Part shown: one piece after another, positions 50,550 through 59,262 of the stretch
Numbering within the stretch: the stretch's first letter is position 1
Layout: every line of letters begins with the position of its first letter
Assembly: GCA_964498335.1 (NCBI GenBank)
Contig: CAZCGL010000001.1
Location: 223,953-287,952 of the forward strand
Length of the DNA: 64,000 nucleotides
Source: Azoamicus sp964498335
Lineage (GTDB): Bacteria; Pseudomonadota; Gammaproteobacteria; UBA6186; Azoamicaceae
Direction of reading: 5' to 3'
Notes under the pieces: model-generated
Database searches by the model: none
Seen by the model: only the letters and a program-made list of their open reading frames with translations
What the model was told of the DNA's origin: nothing
Position numbers and translations under genes: made by a program

Positions 50550-52870
50550 TTTGTTAATAAATTGACAAGTTTTTCTTCTTTGTAAAAAAAATTTTCTATT
50601 TTTTTATCTTTTAATAAAAACATTATATCTGTATCTTTTTTTATTATATAAAATATTTCATCTTTGCTAATATTTTTTTTAAAAGTCATATCCTTTTTAA
50701 ATTTACCATTTATATAAACAGCTATATTAATTATTGGACTTTCATAATTATTAATATTAATAATTTTTGGAAAAGACTCATTAATTATAGCAATATCTTT
50801 CTTAAAATGATTTTCCCATATAAAATGAGTTATATGAGGTGAAAACGGTGATAATAATATAATAATAGATTCTAGAATTTTTTTATAAATATATTTATTT
50901 GTGTCATCATTTAAGTCTATTTTTTTTATTAAATTAACTAAAGTCATAAGTATTGCAATAATTATATTAAAATTCATTTTTTCTTCAACTATTGATCTTA
51001 TTTTAATTATATTATCGTTATAAATTTTTATTAATGATATTTGCTCGTTATTAAACATTTTTTCATTTATATCATAAGTTTTTAGATCTATTTTTTTTGA
51101 TAAAGACCATATTCTATCTAAAAATTTCTTACATCCATTTATTCCATTATCATTCCACTCAAAAGATTGTTCTGGTGGAGCTACAAACATAATAAATAAT
51201 CTTAATGTATCAGCTCCATATTTCTTAATTATCTGTGCTTGATCTATTATATTTCCTTTAGATTTTGACATTTTAGATCCATGCATTAGTATCATACCTT
51301 GTGTTAATAAATTAGTAAATGGTTCGTCAGATGTTAAAATATTAAAATCTTTCATAACTTTGTAAAAAAACCTTGCGTATATTAAATGTAAATTTGCGTG
51401 TTCTATACCACCTATATATTGATCTACAGGCAACCATTTATTTAATGATTTACTGTTTAAATTATTTTTACAAATATATTTAGTATAATACCATGATGAT
51501 TCAAAAAATGTGTCAAAAGTATCAGTTTCTCTATTAGCGTTAGAGCTACAGTTTGGACATAATGTATTTATAAATCGTTTATTTTTTGCCAAACATATAT
51601 TTTGGTAAGATTTTTGCTTTATTTTAGGTAATTTAATAGGAAGATTATTTAATTTTTCTGGTATAATTCCACATTTCTTGCAATTAATTATAGGAATAGG
51701 AACTCCCCAATATCGTTGACGTGATATACACCAATCTTTCAAATTATAATCATTATTTATTTCTAAATGCTTTATTTTTTTTAATAGCTTAAAAAATAAA
51801 ATATTTTTATTCTTATCATTTAAATTTTTTGAGATATAATTTACCGTATCAGAATTATTTTGTTTTTTTATTATTATTTTTATTTGACTATTAATTAATA
51901 TTAATACGTCATTAATATTTAGATGCAAATTATTTTTTATGTTAAAATGTTTAATACATTCATTAATATCATCATTTATAAATAAAATAATTTTATCATT
52001 ATTAAGTTTATTATATAAATAAATGTATTCATTTTTTATTAAATTTATTTTATTATCGCTAGTTATAGAATCTAAATTTTCTTTAGATATTTGAAAAAAT
52101 AATACATTATTCAATTTATCAAGCTGCTCAAAAAATATTTTTATAAAAAAATCTTCAATCTCAGTGTTAAATTTTACATTATATCCAATTTTTTTATTTA
52201 TCCAGTTTTTTTGCATGTCTTTAACTTTTTGTGGCCAATTTTTTAGTTTTGTAATATCGTCAAACAATAAATCTGCGTATTTAGTTATCTTTATATACCA
52301 TTGAGGTATTTTTTTTCTTTCAACTAAAGCATTAGATCTCCATCCCTTCCCATCAATAACTTGTTCATTTGCTAAGACTGTTTTATCTATTGGATCCCAA
52401 TTAATGAATGTATTTTTTTTATATACCAAATTTGCATTAAAAAGTTTAATAAAAAACATTTGCTCCCACTTATAATAACTGTAATGCGATGTATTTACTT
52501 CTCTATTCCAATCAAAGCCAAAACCAAGTTCCTTTAATTGATCTCTCATATCTTTGATATTATTTTTTGTCCATGTTTCTGGGGAAACATTATTATCTCT
52601 AGCAGCATTTTCTGCTGGTATCCCAAAAGCATCCCAGCCAATAGGATTAAAAACAAAATACCCACACAATTTTTTATAACGCGCTATTACATCACATATT
52701 GTATAGTTCCTTATATGCCCCATATGTAATTTTCCACTTGGGTAAGGAAACATTGATAAACAGTAATATTTATTTTTTTTATTTATTTTTTTTAAATTAA
52801 ATGATGCATTTTTTAACCAATAATCTTGAGCTATTTTTTCTATGTCATTATGTATATATTCTTCTGTCAT
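50546..52870 (-). CDS. leuS: Leucyl-tRNA synthetase with degenerate editing domain
   Basis: The enzyme charges the two leucine tRNAs seen here. From ATG 52870 it has 774 residues against about 860 in E. coli. MFPYPSGKLHMGHIRNYT (HIGH type at 49-52) and SKMSKSKGN are intact. The CP1 insert, about residues 224-378, lacks both the threonine-rich TTRPDT block and the GTGAVMxxPAHD block of the editing site. I preferred this start over ATG 52903 because it fits the family N-terminus and a TATAAT overlaps the upstream ATG. It overlaps holA by four bases. Confidence 0.95.
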   Translation of the reverse strand: MTEEYIHNDIEKIAQDYWLKNASFNLKKINKKNKYYCLSMFPYPSGKLHMGHIRNYTICDVIARYKKLCGYFVFNPIGWDAFGIPAENAARDNNVSPETWTKNNIKDMRDQLKELGFGFDWNREVNTSHYSYYKWEQMFFIKLFNANLVYKKNTFINWDPIDKTVLANEQVIDGKGWRSNALVERKKIPQWYIKITKYADLLFDDITKLKNWPQKVKDMQKNWINKKIGYNVKFNTEIEDFFIKIFFEQLDKLNNVLFFQISKENLDSITSDNKINLIKNEYIYLYNKLNNDKIILFINDDINECIKHFNIKNNLHLNINDVLILINSQIKIIIKKQNNSDTVNYISKNLNDKNKNILFFKLLKKIKHLEINNDYNLKDWCISRQRYWGVPIPIINCKKCGIIPEKLNNLPIKLPKIKQKSYQNICLAKNKRFINTLCPNCSSNANRETDTFDTFFESSWYYTKYICKNNLNSKSLNKWLPVDQYIGGIEHANLHLIYARFFYKVMKDFNILTSDEPFTNLLTQGMILMHGSKMSKSKGNIIDQAQIIKKYGADTLRLFIMFVAPPEQSFEWNDNGINGCKKFLDRIWSLSKKIDLKTYDINEKMFNNEQISLIKIYNDNIIKIRSIVEEKMNFNIIIAILMTLVNLIKKIDLNDDTNKYIYKKILESIIILLSPFSPHITHFIWENHFKKDIAIINESFPKIININNYESPIINIAVYINGKFKKDMTFKKNISKDEIFYIIKKDTDIMFLLKDKKIENFFYKEEKLVNLLTK

Positions 52871-52967
52871 ATACTTTAATATTTGTTCTATAATTTTTTT
52901 CATTATAACATTTATTGAATATATATTAATATATATTATTATTTTTATAACTAATATTTTAATAATT

Positions 52968-54029
52968 ATGAAAAATAAAAAAAAACATGCACTGTCTTTT
53001 TCAGGTGGAATAGATTCATCATTTTCTGCTTTTATTTTTAAAAAAAATAATTTTTATATGGAAGTTATTTTTATGAAAAATTGGGAAAATTTAGAAGAAA
53101 AAAATTGTTACTTTAAGAATGATTTAATATATATTAAAAATTTCTGTAAAATTTTTAAAATTAAATTACATATATTAGATTATTCTAAAATATATTGGAA
53201 TGTAATATTTTTGAATTTTTTAAAAAATTTAAAAAATGGATTAACTCCGAACCCAGATATTTATTGTAATAGAAAAATAAAATTTAGAATTCTTTTTTAT
53301 TATCTTTTTTATGTTTTAAAATTTGATTTTTTATTAACAGGGCATTATTCAGGTATACTAAAGTATAGAAAAAAAATTAATTTCCTTATAAGTTTAGATA
53401 ATAATAAAAATCAAACCTATTTTATTTTTAATGTAGAAAAAAAAATAAAATATAAAATTATTTTTCCTATATTTAATTATTTAAAATCTTCTTTAAAAAT
53501 TTTAATATACTACTTTAATTTTTTAAATTTTAATAAAAAATCTAGCACAGGAATTTGTTTTATAGGACAAAAAAATTTTAAAGAATTTATAAATAAATAT
53601 ATTAAAAATTTTAAAGGTTTAATTTTAAATAAAGACAATAAAATTTTAACAAATCATAATGGAATATTTTTTTATACATTAGGAGAAAAGATTAAATTTT
53701 ATAATGGAATGAATAAATATTATGTATTTAAAAAAAATGTTAACGAAAATTTATTATATGTAACTGATAATAAAAATAATTTATTTATACATCATGTTTT
53801 AATAAAGAATTTAAATTTTAACATAAATAAAAAAAAAATTATTTTATCTGCTAAGATTCGTCATTCTGTTGAATTTATTAAATCGTATTTATATTGGAAT
53901 GAAAATTATAAAAAATACGCTGTATTCTTCAAAGTTAAACAAAAAATTATGAGCCCTGGCCAATATATAGTTTTTTATAAAAAAAATATATCATTAGGTG
54001 GAGGAGAAATATTTAAACTAATAAAATAA
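52968..54029 (+). CDS. mnmA: tRNA-specific 2-thiouridylase MnmA
   Basis: MnmA thiolates U34 of tRNA-Lys, -Glu and -Gln; Lys(TTT) and Glu(TTC) are in this window. The 353 residues have the PP-loop SFSGGIDSS (10-18), first catalytic cysteine C100 in NPDIYCNRKIKF and second cysteine C197 in TGICFIG. ATG 52968 is chosen because the frame upstream crosses the leuS start region and encodes only a hydrophobic run without homology. It is divergent from leuS and converges with tilS. Confidence 0.93.
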   Translation: MKNKKKHALSFSGGIDSSFSAFIFKKNNFYMEVIFMKNWENLEEKNCYFKNDLIYIKNFCKIFKIKLHILDYSKIYWNVIFLNFLKNLKNGLTPNPDIYCNRKIKFRILFYYLFYVLKFDFLLTGHYSGILKYRKKINFLISLDNNKNQTYFIFNVEKKIKYKIIFPIFNYLKSSLKILIYYFNFLNFNKKSSTGICFIGQKNFKEFINKYIKNFKGLILNKDNKILTNHNGIFFYTLGEKIKFYNGMNKYYVFKKNVNENLLYVTDNKNNLFIHHVLIKNLNFNINKKKIILSAKIRHSVEFIKSYLYWNENYKKYAVFFKVKQKIMSPGQYIVFYKKNISLGGGEIFKLIK

Positions 54030-54035
54030 ATAAAA

Positions 54036-55217
54036 TTAATTTAAAATTTTTAAAAAAAAAATCTTTTTCAAGAACTTATAATATATTTTACACATCCATA
54101 TTCCTAAAAAACCAATTAAAAAATCATTATATTTAAGTAAAAAATGATCTTTATTATTGATGCTTAATAAATGATTTTTAGCTGTAAGTTCATTTATCTT
54201 TATTTTTAATGATTTTACTTTATTAATGTTATTATTAATTTTAATTCTTTTAAGGAAATAAAAGTTCGTATCTTCTTTTTTAATTTTTTTTAAATAAAGG
54301 TTTTTATAATCATAATAAAACACATAATCATTTATTTTTACACAATTATGTTTTTTATTATTATAAATTAATTTATTTAATTCACTAAAATGTTTATATG
54401 ATAATGGTTTAATGTTATTCTTTTTAAGAAAAAAATTAATAATCTCGCTTTTTAGATTAAATGGTAAATTATTTATTAAAATTAAACTTAAGTAATTATA
54501 TGTTTTTTTATATTTAGAAAATAAAAAATTATATCTATATTTAGTATATAAATCTATATTTTTTATTAAGCCAATATAACGTAAGATGGGTATTTCAAAA
54601 TTATTCCATTCTTTTTTAATGTCTTTAAATAAGCCAAACCTTAAAAAATTTCTATTAAATTTTAAATCAAAGTTTGTGAAATCTGTTATGTAATTTATTT
54701 TTTTTTCATAAGCATATTCGAGTATTTGTTCTTTACTTAAAAAAAGTAGTGGACGGATTATAGAAAGATTTTTATAAAATAAGCGTTCTTTAATACTTAA
54801 AATACCTTTTGTACCACATCCTCTTAAAAGATTTAAAAAAAAAGTTTCTATTATATCCGAAGAGTTATGAGCTAATAAAAATGTAGTAGATTTATAAAGT
54901 TGATTAATAAAAATTTTATATCTAATTATTCTAAATTCCTGTTCTAAATTTTTTTTTTTCATAGTGCTATTTATATAAAAAGTAGTTAAAGGTATTTTAT
55001 AATTATAACACTCGTTTTTACAAAAAAAATCCCAGAATTTTGAATTAATATTATGCATATAATTTATATTTATAGCTCTAATATTAGTTTTTTTTGTTTT
55101 TAAAACATTAAAGCATAGATTTAATAACACACTAGAATCTACACCTCCGCTATAACCAACATATATATTATTAGTTATTTTAAGTTTCACGCATTGGTCA
55201 TAAAATTGTTTTAACAT
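54036..55217 (-). CDS. tilS: tRNA(Ile)-lysidine synthase TilS
   Basis: TilS converts C34 of tRNA-Ile(CAT) to lysidine so that it reads AUA, a frequent codon in AT-rich genomes. The 393 residues contain the PP-loop YSGGVDSSVLL (22-32), LAHNSSDIIETFFLNLLRGCGTKG and IIRPLLFLSKEQI, all typical. The C-terminal domain is drifted. thrS is divergent. Confidence 0.92.
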   Translation of the reverse strand: MLKQFYDQCVKLKITNNIYVGYSGGVDSSVLLNLCFNVLKTKKTNIRAININYMHNINSKFWDFFCKNECYNYKIPLTTFYINSTMKKKNLEQEFRIIRYKIFINQLYKSTTFLLAHNSSDIIETFFLNLLRGCGTKGILSIKERLFYKNLSIIRPLLFLSKEQILEYAYEKKINYITDFTNFDLKFNRNFLRFGLFKDIKKEWNNFEIPILRYIGLIKNIDLYTKYRYNFLFSKYKKTYNYLSLILINNLPFNLKSEIINFFLKKNNIKPLSYKHFSELNKLIYNNKKHNCVKINDYVFYYDYKNLYLKKIKKEDTNFYFLKRIKINNNINKVKSLKIKINELTAKNHLLSINNKDHFLLKYNDFLIGFLGIWMCKIYYKFLKKIFFLKILN

Positions 55218-55286
55218 AAAAGTCTGTGTACAATTATAATTTAATTTTGTATTATATTAAATAATAAGTATTTTACTAAATAAATC

Positions 55287-57173
55287 ATGATAATTTTAAT
55301 AGATAATAATTTTATTTTTTTGAAAAAGACGGTCACTTCTTTAATTAATGATGAAAAGAGAATTTTTAAAAAAACGTATAGTAATTTTATATCAATAAAT
55401 ATAAACGGAAAAATTAAAAATTTTGATATTAATTTTAATATTAATTCAACAATTTTTCTTGTTAAAATAAATGAAGATAAAGCTTTAAGCATAATACGAC
55501 ATTCATGTGCTCATTTATTGGCTCAAGCACTTATTAATATTTATAAAGATATAAAATTATCAGTTGGTCCTGTTATAAAGAATGGATTTTATTATGATTT
55601 TTTTTCAAATATTAAGTTATCATTTAATGAATTAAAGAAAATTGAAAAAGAAATGCTTTTATTAGCTAAAAGAGAAATTCAAATTAAAAAAAGAATTGTA
55701 GATAAAAAAGAAGCTATTAATTTATTTAAAAATAATAAATATAAAACAGACATTATTAAAAATATAGATGAAAATGATTTAATTTCAATATATACACAAG
55801 AGAATTTTATAGATTTATGTAAAGGCCCTCATTTACCAAGTACTTTTTTTTTAAAATTCTTTAAATTAATTAAAATATCTGGTGCTTACTGGAAGAATGA
55901 TAATAAAAATGAAATGTTATATAGAATATATGGTACAGCATGGTCGTCAAAAAAAAGCTTGTCTAAATATATAAATAAGGTAAATAATTTAAAAGAGTGT
56001 GATCATAGAATTCTAGGAAAAAGATTAAATTTATTTGATTTTTATAGACATTCGCCAGGAGTTGTTTTTTGGAATAAAAATGGTTGGAGTATATTTATAT
56101 ATATAAAGAATTTTATTAAAAATATTTTAAAAAAATTTAATTATTTAGAAGTTAATACGCCTGTTATTACTGGGATATCATTATTTAAAAAATCAGGGCA
56201 TATTGAAAAATTTATTGATAACATGTTTATATGTAGCATTAAAAATAACTTAAATGTTTTAAAGCCAATGAATTGTCCATGTCATATAGAAGTATTTAAT
56301 AATTTTTATAAAAAAAGCTATAAAAACCTTCCTTTTAGAATATCTGAATTTGGCTCTTGTTTTAGAAATGAATTATCTGGATCATTACATGGGTTAATGA
56401 GATTAAAAAATTTTACACAAGATGACGGTCATATATTTTGTTCTAATTATCACTTAGAAAATGAAATTATTAATTTTATACACTTATTAAAAAATGTTTA
56501 TTATAAGTTTGGGTTTAATATATTTAAATTAGTTTTATCAAAAAAACCTTTAAATATAAATGATAATTTAGATATTTGGAATAAAGCTGAAAAAATTTTA
56601 GAAAATGTAATAAGAAAAATGAAAATAAATTACACTATTTCAAATGACGGTGCCTTTTATGGACCCAAATTAGAATGTTCTTTAAGAGATAATTTCAATC
56701 GTATATGGCAGTGCGGGACTATACAAGTAGATTTTTTTACAGCTAAAAAGTTAAATGCAAAATATGTAGATCATAATGGTTTTTTAAGAACACCTATAAT
56801 TCTTCATAGAGCTATTTTAGGTTCAATTGAAAGGTTTATAGGAATTTTAATAGAAAATGGAGCTGGGTATTTACCATTATGCTTAGCGCCTGTGCAATTC
56901 AGTTTAATATATATTAGTAATAAATATTTATTTTATGCAAAAAATATTTATAATATAATAAAAAATAAATATAATGTTAAAATATATTTTGGTAATGATA
57001 GATTAGAATATAAAATTAAACAATGCATTTTGAATAAAATACCATATATTATAATAGTTGGAAGTAAAGAATATAATAATAAAACAATAACTTTAAGAAA
57101 TAATAAGCTTAATGTATTGACAGTTATTTCATTAGCAGATTTTTTCAGTAAATTTAATTTTAAAGGAGACTAA
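55287..57173 (+). CDS. thrS: Threonyl-tRNA synthetase
   Basis: The 628-residue class II enzyme retains a full editing domain: H72-x-x-x-H76 in RHSCAHLLAQ and C178/H182 in DLCKGPH. The catalytic zinc site is MNCPCH with the later DDGHIFC. RISEFGSCFRNE is motif 2. The N-terminal TGS domain is present but weak. It leads the conserved thrS-infC-rpmI-rplT-pheS-pheT operon; its stop is one base before the infC ATT start. Confidence 0.96.
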   Translation: MIILIDNNFIFLKKTVTSLINDEKRIFKKTYSNFISININGKIKNFDINFNINSTIFLVKINEDKALSIIRHSCAHLLAQALINIYKDIKLSVGPVIKNGFYYDFFSNIKLSFNELKKIEKEMLLLAKREIQIKKRIVDKKEAINLFKNNKYKTDIIKNIDENDLISIYTQENFIDLCKGPHLPSTFFLKFFKLIKISGAYWKNDNKNEMLYRIYGTAWSSKKSLSKYINKVNNLKECDHRILGKRLNLFDFYRHSPGVVFWNKNGWSIFIYIKNFIKNILKKFNYLEVNTPVITGISLFKKSGHIEKFIDNMFICSIKNNLNVLKPMNCPCHIEVFNNFYKKSYKNLPFRISEFGSCFRNELSGSLHGLMRLKNFTQDDGHIFCSNYHLENEIINFIHLLKNVYYKFGFNIFKLVLSKKPLNINDNLDIWNKAEKILENVIRKMKINYTISNDGAFYGPKLECSLRDNFNRIWQCGTIQVDFFTAKKLNAKYVDHNGFLRTPIILHRAILGSIERFIGILIENGAGYLPLCLAPVQFSLIYISNKYLFYAKNIYNIIKNKYNVKIYFGNDRLEYKIKQCILNKIPYIIIVGSKEYNNKTITLRNNKLNVLTVISLADFFSKFNFKGD

Positions 57174-57174
57174 T

Positions 57175-57693
57175 ATTAGAAACAAAATAAACACAGAAAT
57201 AAAATCGCCTCAATTGCGATTGATAGATGAAAATGGGAAGCAAATTGGTATTGTTTCTTTATCAGAAGCTTTGAAAATGGCGTTAGAAGCTAATTTGGAC
57301 TTAGTTGAAATACAACCTAAACTGAATCCACCTGTAGCAAAAATAATGAATTATGGGAAATTTCAATTTTCAATAAGTAAAAAAAAATCTTTAGCTAAAA
57401 AAAAGCAGAAAGAGATAAAGGTTAAAGAAGTCAAATTTAGGCCAAATACAGGCAATAATGATTATGTAATAAAATTAAAAAATATTAAAAATTTTTTATT
57501 AAATGGTAATAAAATTAAAATAACTGTATGTTTTAAAGGTAGAGAAATAATACATAAAAATTCTGGACTTGATTTAATGAAAAAAATATGTATTGATTTG
57601 CAAGATTTTTGTAAAATAGAATCAGATCCAAAATTTGAAGGTAAGAATATAATAACAATTGTTAGCGCAATAGCTAAAAATAAAAAAATATAG
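57175..57693 (+). CDS. infC: Translation initiation factor IF-3, ATT start codon
   Basis: IF-3 checks initiator tRNA and start codons. The full protein of 172 residues starts at ATT 57175: the frame reads RNKINTEIKSPQLRLIDENG, matching the known N-terminus, and AAGGAG at 57163-57168 lies six bases before it. No ATG precedes the first domain, and a TTG at 57214 would remove conserved residues and has no binding site. Signatures LDLVEIQPKLNPPVAKIMNYGKF and VKFRPNTGNNDY are present. The AUU start is the known basis of IF-3 autoregulation. Confidence 0.94.
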   Translation: MRNKINTEIKSPQLRLIDENGKQIGIVSLSEALKMALEANLDLVEIQPKLNPPVAKIMNYGKFQFSISKKKSLAKKKQKEIKVKEVKFRPNTGNNDYVIKLKNIKNFLLNGNKIKITVCFKGREIIHKNSGLDLMKKICIDLQDFCKIESDPKFEGKNIITIVSAIAKNKKI

Positions 57694-57699
57694 GTATTT

Positions 57700-57894
57700 A
57701 TGAAAATAAAAACGCACAAAAGCGCGTATAAGCGCTTTAAAAAAACAAAAAGCGGTAACTTTAAACATAAGCAATCTTTTTTAAGACATATTTTAACTAA
57801 AAAAACTTCTAAAAGAAAAAGGCAATTAAGGCATCTAAAATGTGTAGATGTTTCACACAAAAAAGTTTTAAATAAATCATTATTATATATATAA
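57700..57894 (+). CDS. rpmI: 50S ribosomal protein L35 (bL35)
   Basis: The 64 residues have the family start MKIKTHKSAYKRFKKTKSGN and the central basic stretch HILTKKTSKRKRQLR. It lies between infC and rplT as expected. Confidence 0.95.
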   Translation: MKIKTHKSAYKRFKKTKSGNFKHKQSFLRHILTKKTSKRKRQLRHLKCVDVSHKKVLNKSLLYI

Positions 57895-57902
57895 GGAAAA
57901 AA

Positions 57903-58250
57903 ATGAGCAGAGTTAAAAGAGGTGTAATAGCCAGAAAAAAACATAAAAAAGTTCTAAAAAAAGCTAAAGGATATTATGGAGCACGCAGTAAGGTTTTTAG
58001 AGTTGCTAAACAAGCTGTTATAAAAGCAAACCAGTATTCATACAGAGATAGAAAATGTAAAAAAAGGTTAATGCGTCAAAATTGGATATTAAAAATAAAT
58101 GCAGCAACACGAAACTTTAATTTATCTTATAGTAAATTCATTTTTTTAATGAAAAAAAATAACTTATTTATTAATAGAAAAATATTATCAGAAATTATAG
58201 ATACAAATTTTGATATTTTTTCAAGTTTGATTAAAAAAATAACTAATTAG
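57903..58250 (+). CDS. rplT: 50S ribosomal protein L20 (bL20)
   Basis: L20 is an assembly protein and in E. coli represses rpmI-rplT. The 115 residues begin MSRVKRGVIARKKHKKVLKKAKGYYGARS and include YRDRKCKKRLMRQNWILKINAA. AAGGAAAAA lies directly before the ATG. Confidence 0.96.
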   Translation: MSRVKRGVIARKKHKKVLKKAKGYYGARSKVFRVAKQAVIKANQYSYRDRKCKKRLMRQNWILKINAATRNFNLSYSKFIFLMKKNNLFINRKILSEIIDTNFDIFSSLIKKITN

Positions 58251-58254
58251 TTAT

Positions 58255-59259
58255 ATGAAAGATAAAGATATTCATGATATTTTAAACGAATTTAAGAAAG
58301 ATATAATTTTGGTAGAAAACATTATTGATTTAAATAAAATAAATTCTTTATATCTTGGTAAAAATAGTAAAATAAATAAAATTTTTAGTTATATTAAAAA
58401 AAATAATTTAAATGATAGACTTGAATTATTTAAAAAAATTAATTCTATTAAGGAAGATATTTTAAACTTAATTAATGAAAAAAAAAAAGATATAAATTCA
58501 AAAGAGTTTAATTTAAATATAGATATAACAATACCTAAACAATACTATAAATGTGGATCCACTCATATAATTAATACTATTATAAATAATATTATGAGTT
58601 TTTTTAGCGTTTTTGGATTTAAATCTAAAATTGGGGTAGAAATAGATAATAGTTATAATAATTTTGACGCTTTGAATATGCCCTTAGATCATCCATCTAG
58701 ACAATTACAAGACACCTTCTATTTAAATGATTTTTTTTTATTAAGAACTCACACTTCAAACATGCAAATTCATTTAATGAAAAGTAAAATACCGCCTATG
58801 AGATATTTATCGTGTGGTAAAGTATATAGAAGAGATTATGATTTATCACATACACCTATGTTTCATCAAATAGAAGGTTTTATAATAGAATCAAATGTTT
58901 CTTTATCAAATTTAAAATTTATTCTTATAGAATTTCTTAACTTTTTCTTTAATGATTCAGTTATTGCTAAATTTAGATCGTCATATTTTCCATTTACTGA
59001 ACCATCATTTGAAGTAGATATAAAATGTTTTTATTGCTCAGGAAATGGTTGTTCTATTTGTAAGAATAGCGGTTGGATCGAAATATTAGGGTGTGGATTA
59101 ATTCATCCAAATGTACTTATAGAATGCAATATTGACCCTAATATTTATAATGGTTTTGCTTTTGGTATAGGAGTTGAAAGGTTAGCTATGATTAAATATA
59201 AAATTAATGACATTAAGTTATTTTTTGAAAATAACATTGAGTTTTTAAATCAATTTTAG
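58255..59259 (+). CDS. pheS: Phenylalanyl-tRNA synthetase alpha subunit
   Basis: PheS holds the aminoacylation site; the substrate tRNA-Phe is at 30104-30176. The 334 residues have a coiled-coil N-terminus, HPSRQLQDTFYL, FHQIEGFIIE and the C-terminal CxxC...GWIEILGCGLIHPNVL. FAFGIGVERLAMIKY is class II motif 3. It is four bases from pheT. Confidence 0.96.
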   Translation: MKDKDIHDILNEFKKDIILVENIIDLNKINSLYLGKNSKINKIFSYIKKNNLNDRLELFKKINSIKEDILNLINEKKKDINSKEFNLNIDITIPKQYYKCGSTHIINTIINNIMSFFSVFGFKSKIGVEIDNSYNNFDALNMPLDHPSRQLQDTFYLNDFFLLRTHTSNMQIHLMKSKIPPMRYLSCGKVYRRDYDLSHTPMFHQIEGFIIESNVSLSNLKFILIEFLNFFFNDSVIAKFRSSYFPFTEPSFEVDIKCFYCSGNGCSICKNSGWIEILGCGLIHPNVLIECNIDPNIYNGFAFGIGVERLAMIKYKINDIKLFFENNIEFLNQF

Positions 59260-59262
59260 GTT

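Noticed and set aside
52842..52967. N-terminal extension of mnmA
   Set aside because: The extra 42 residues are a hydrophobic run crossing the leuS start region; the PP-loop protein begins at ATG 52968.
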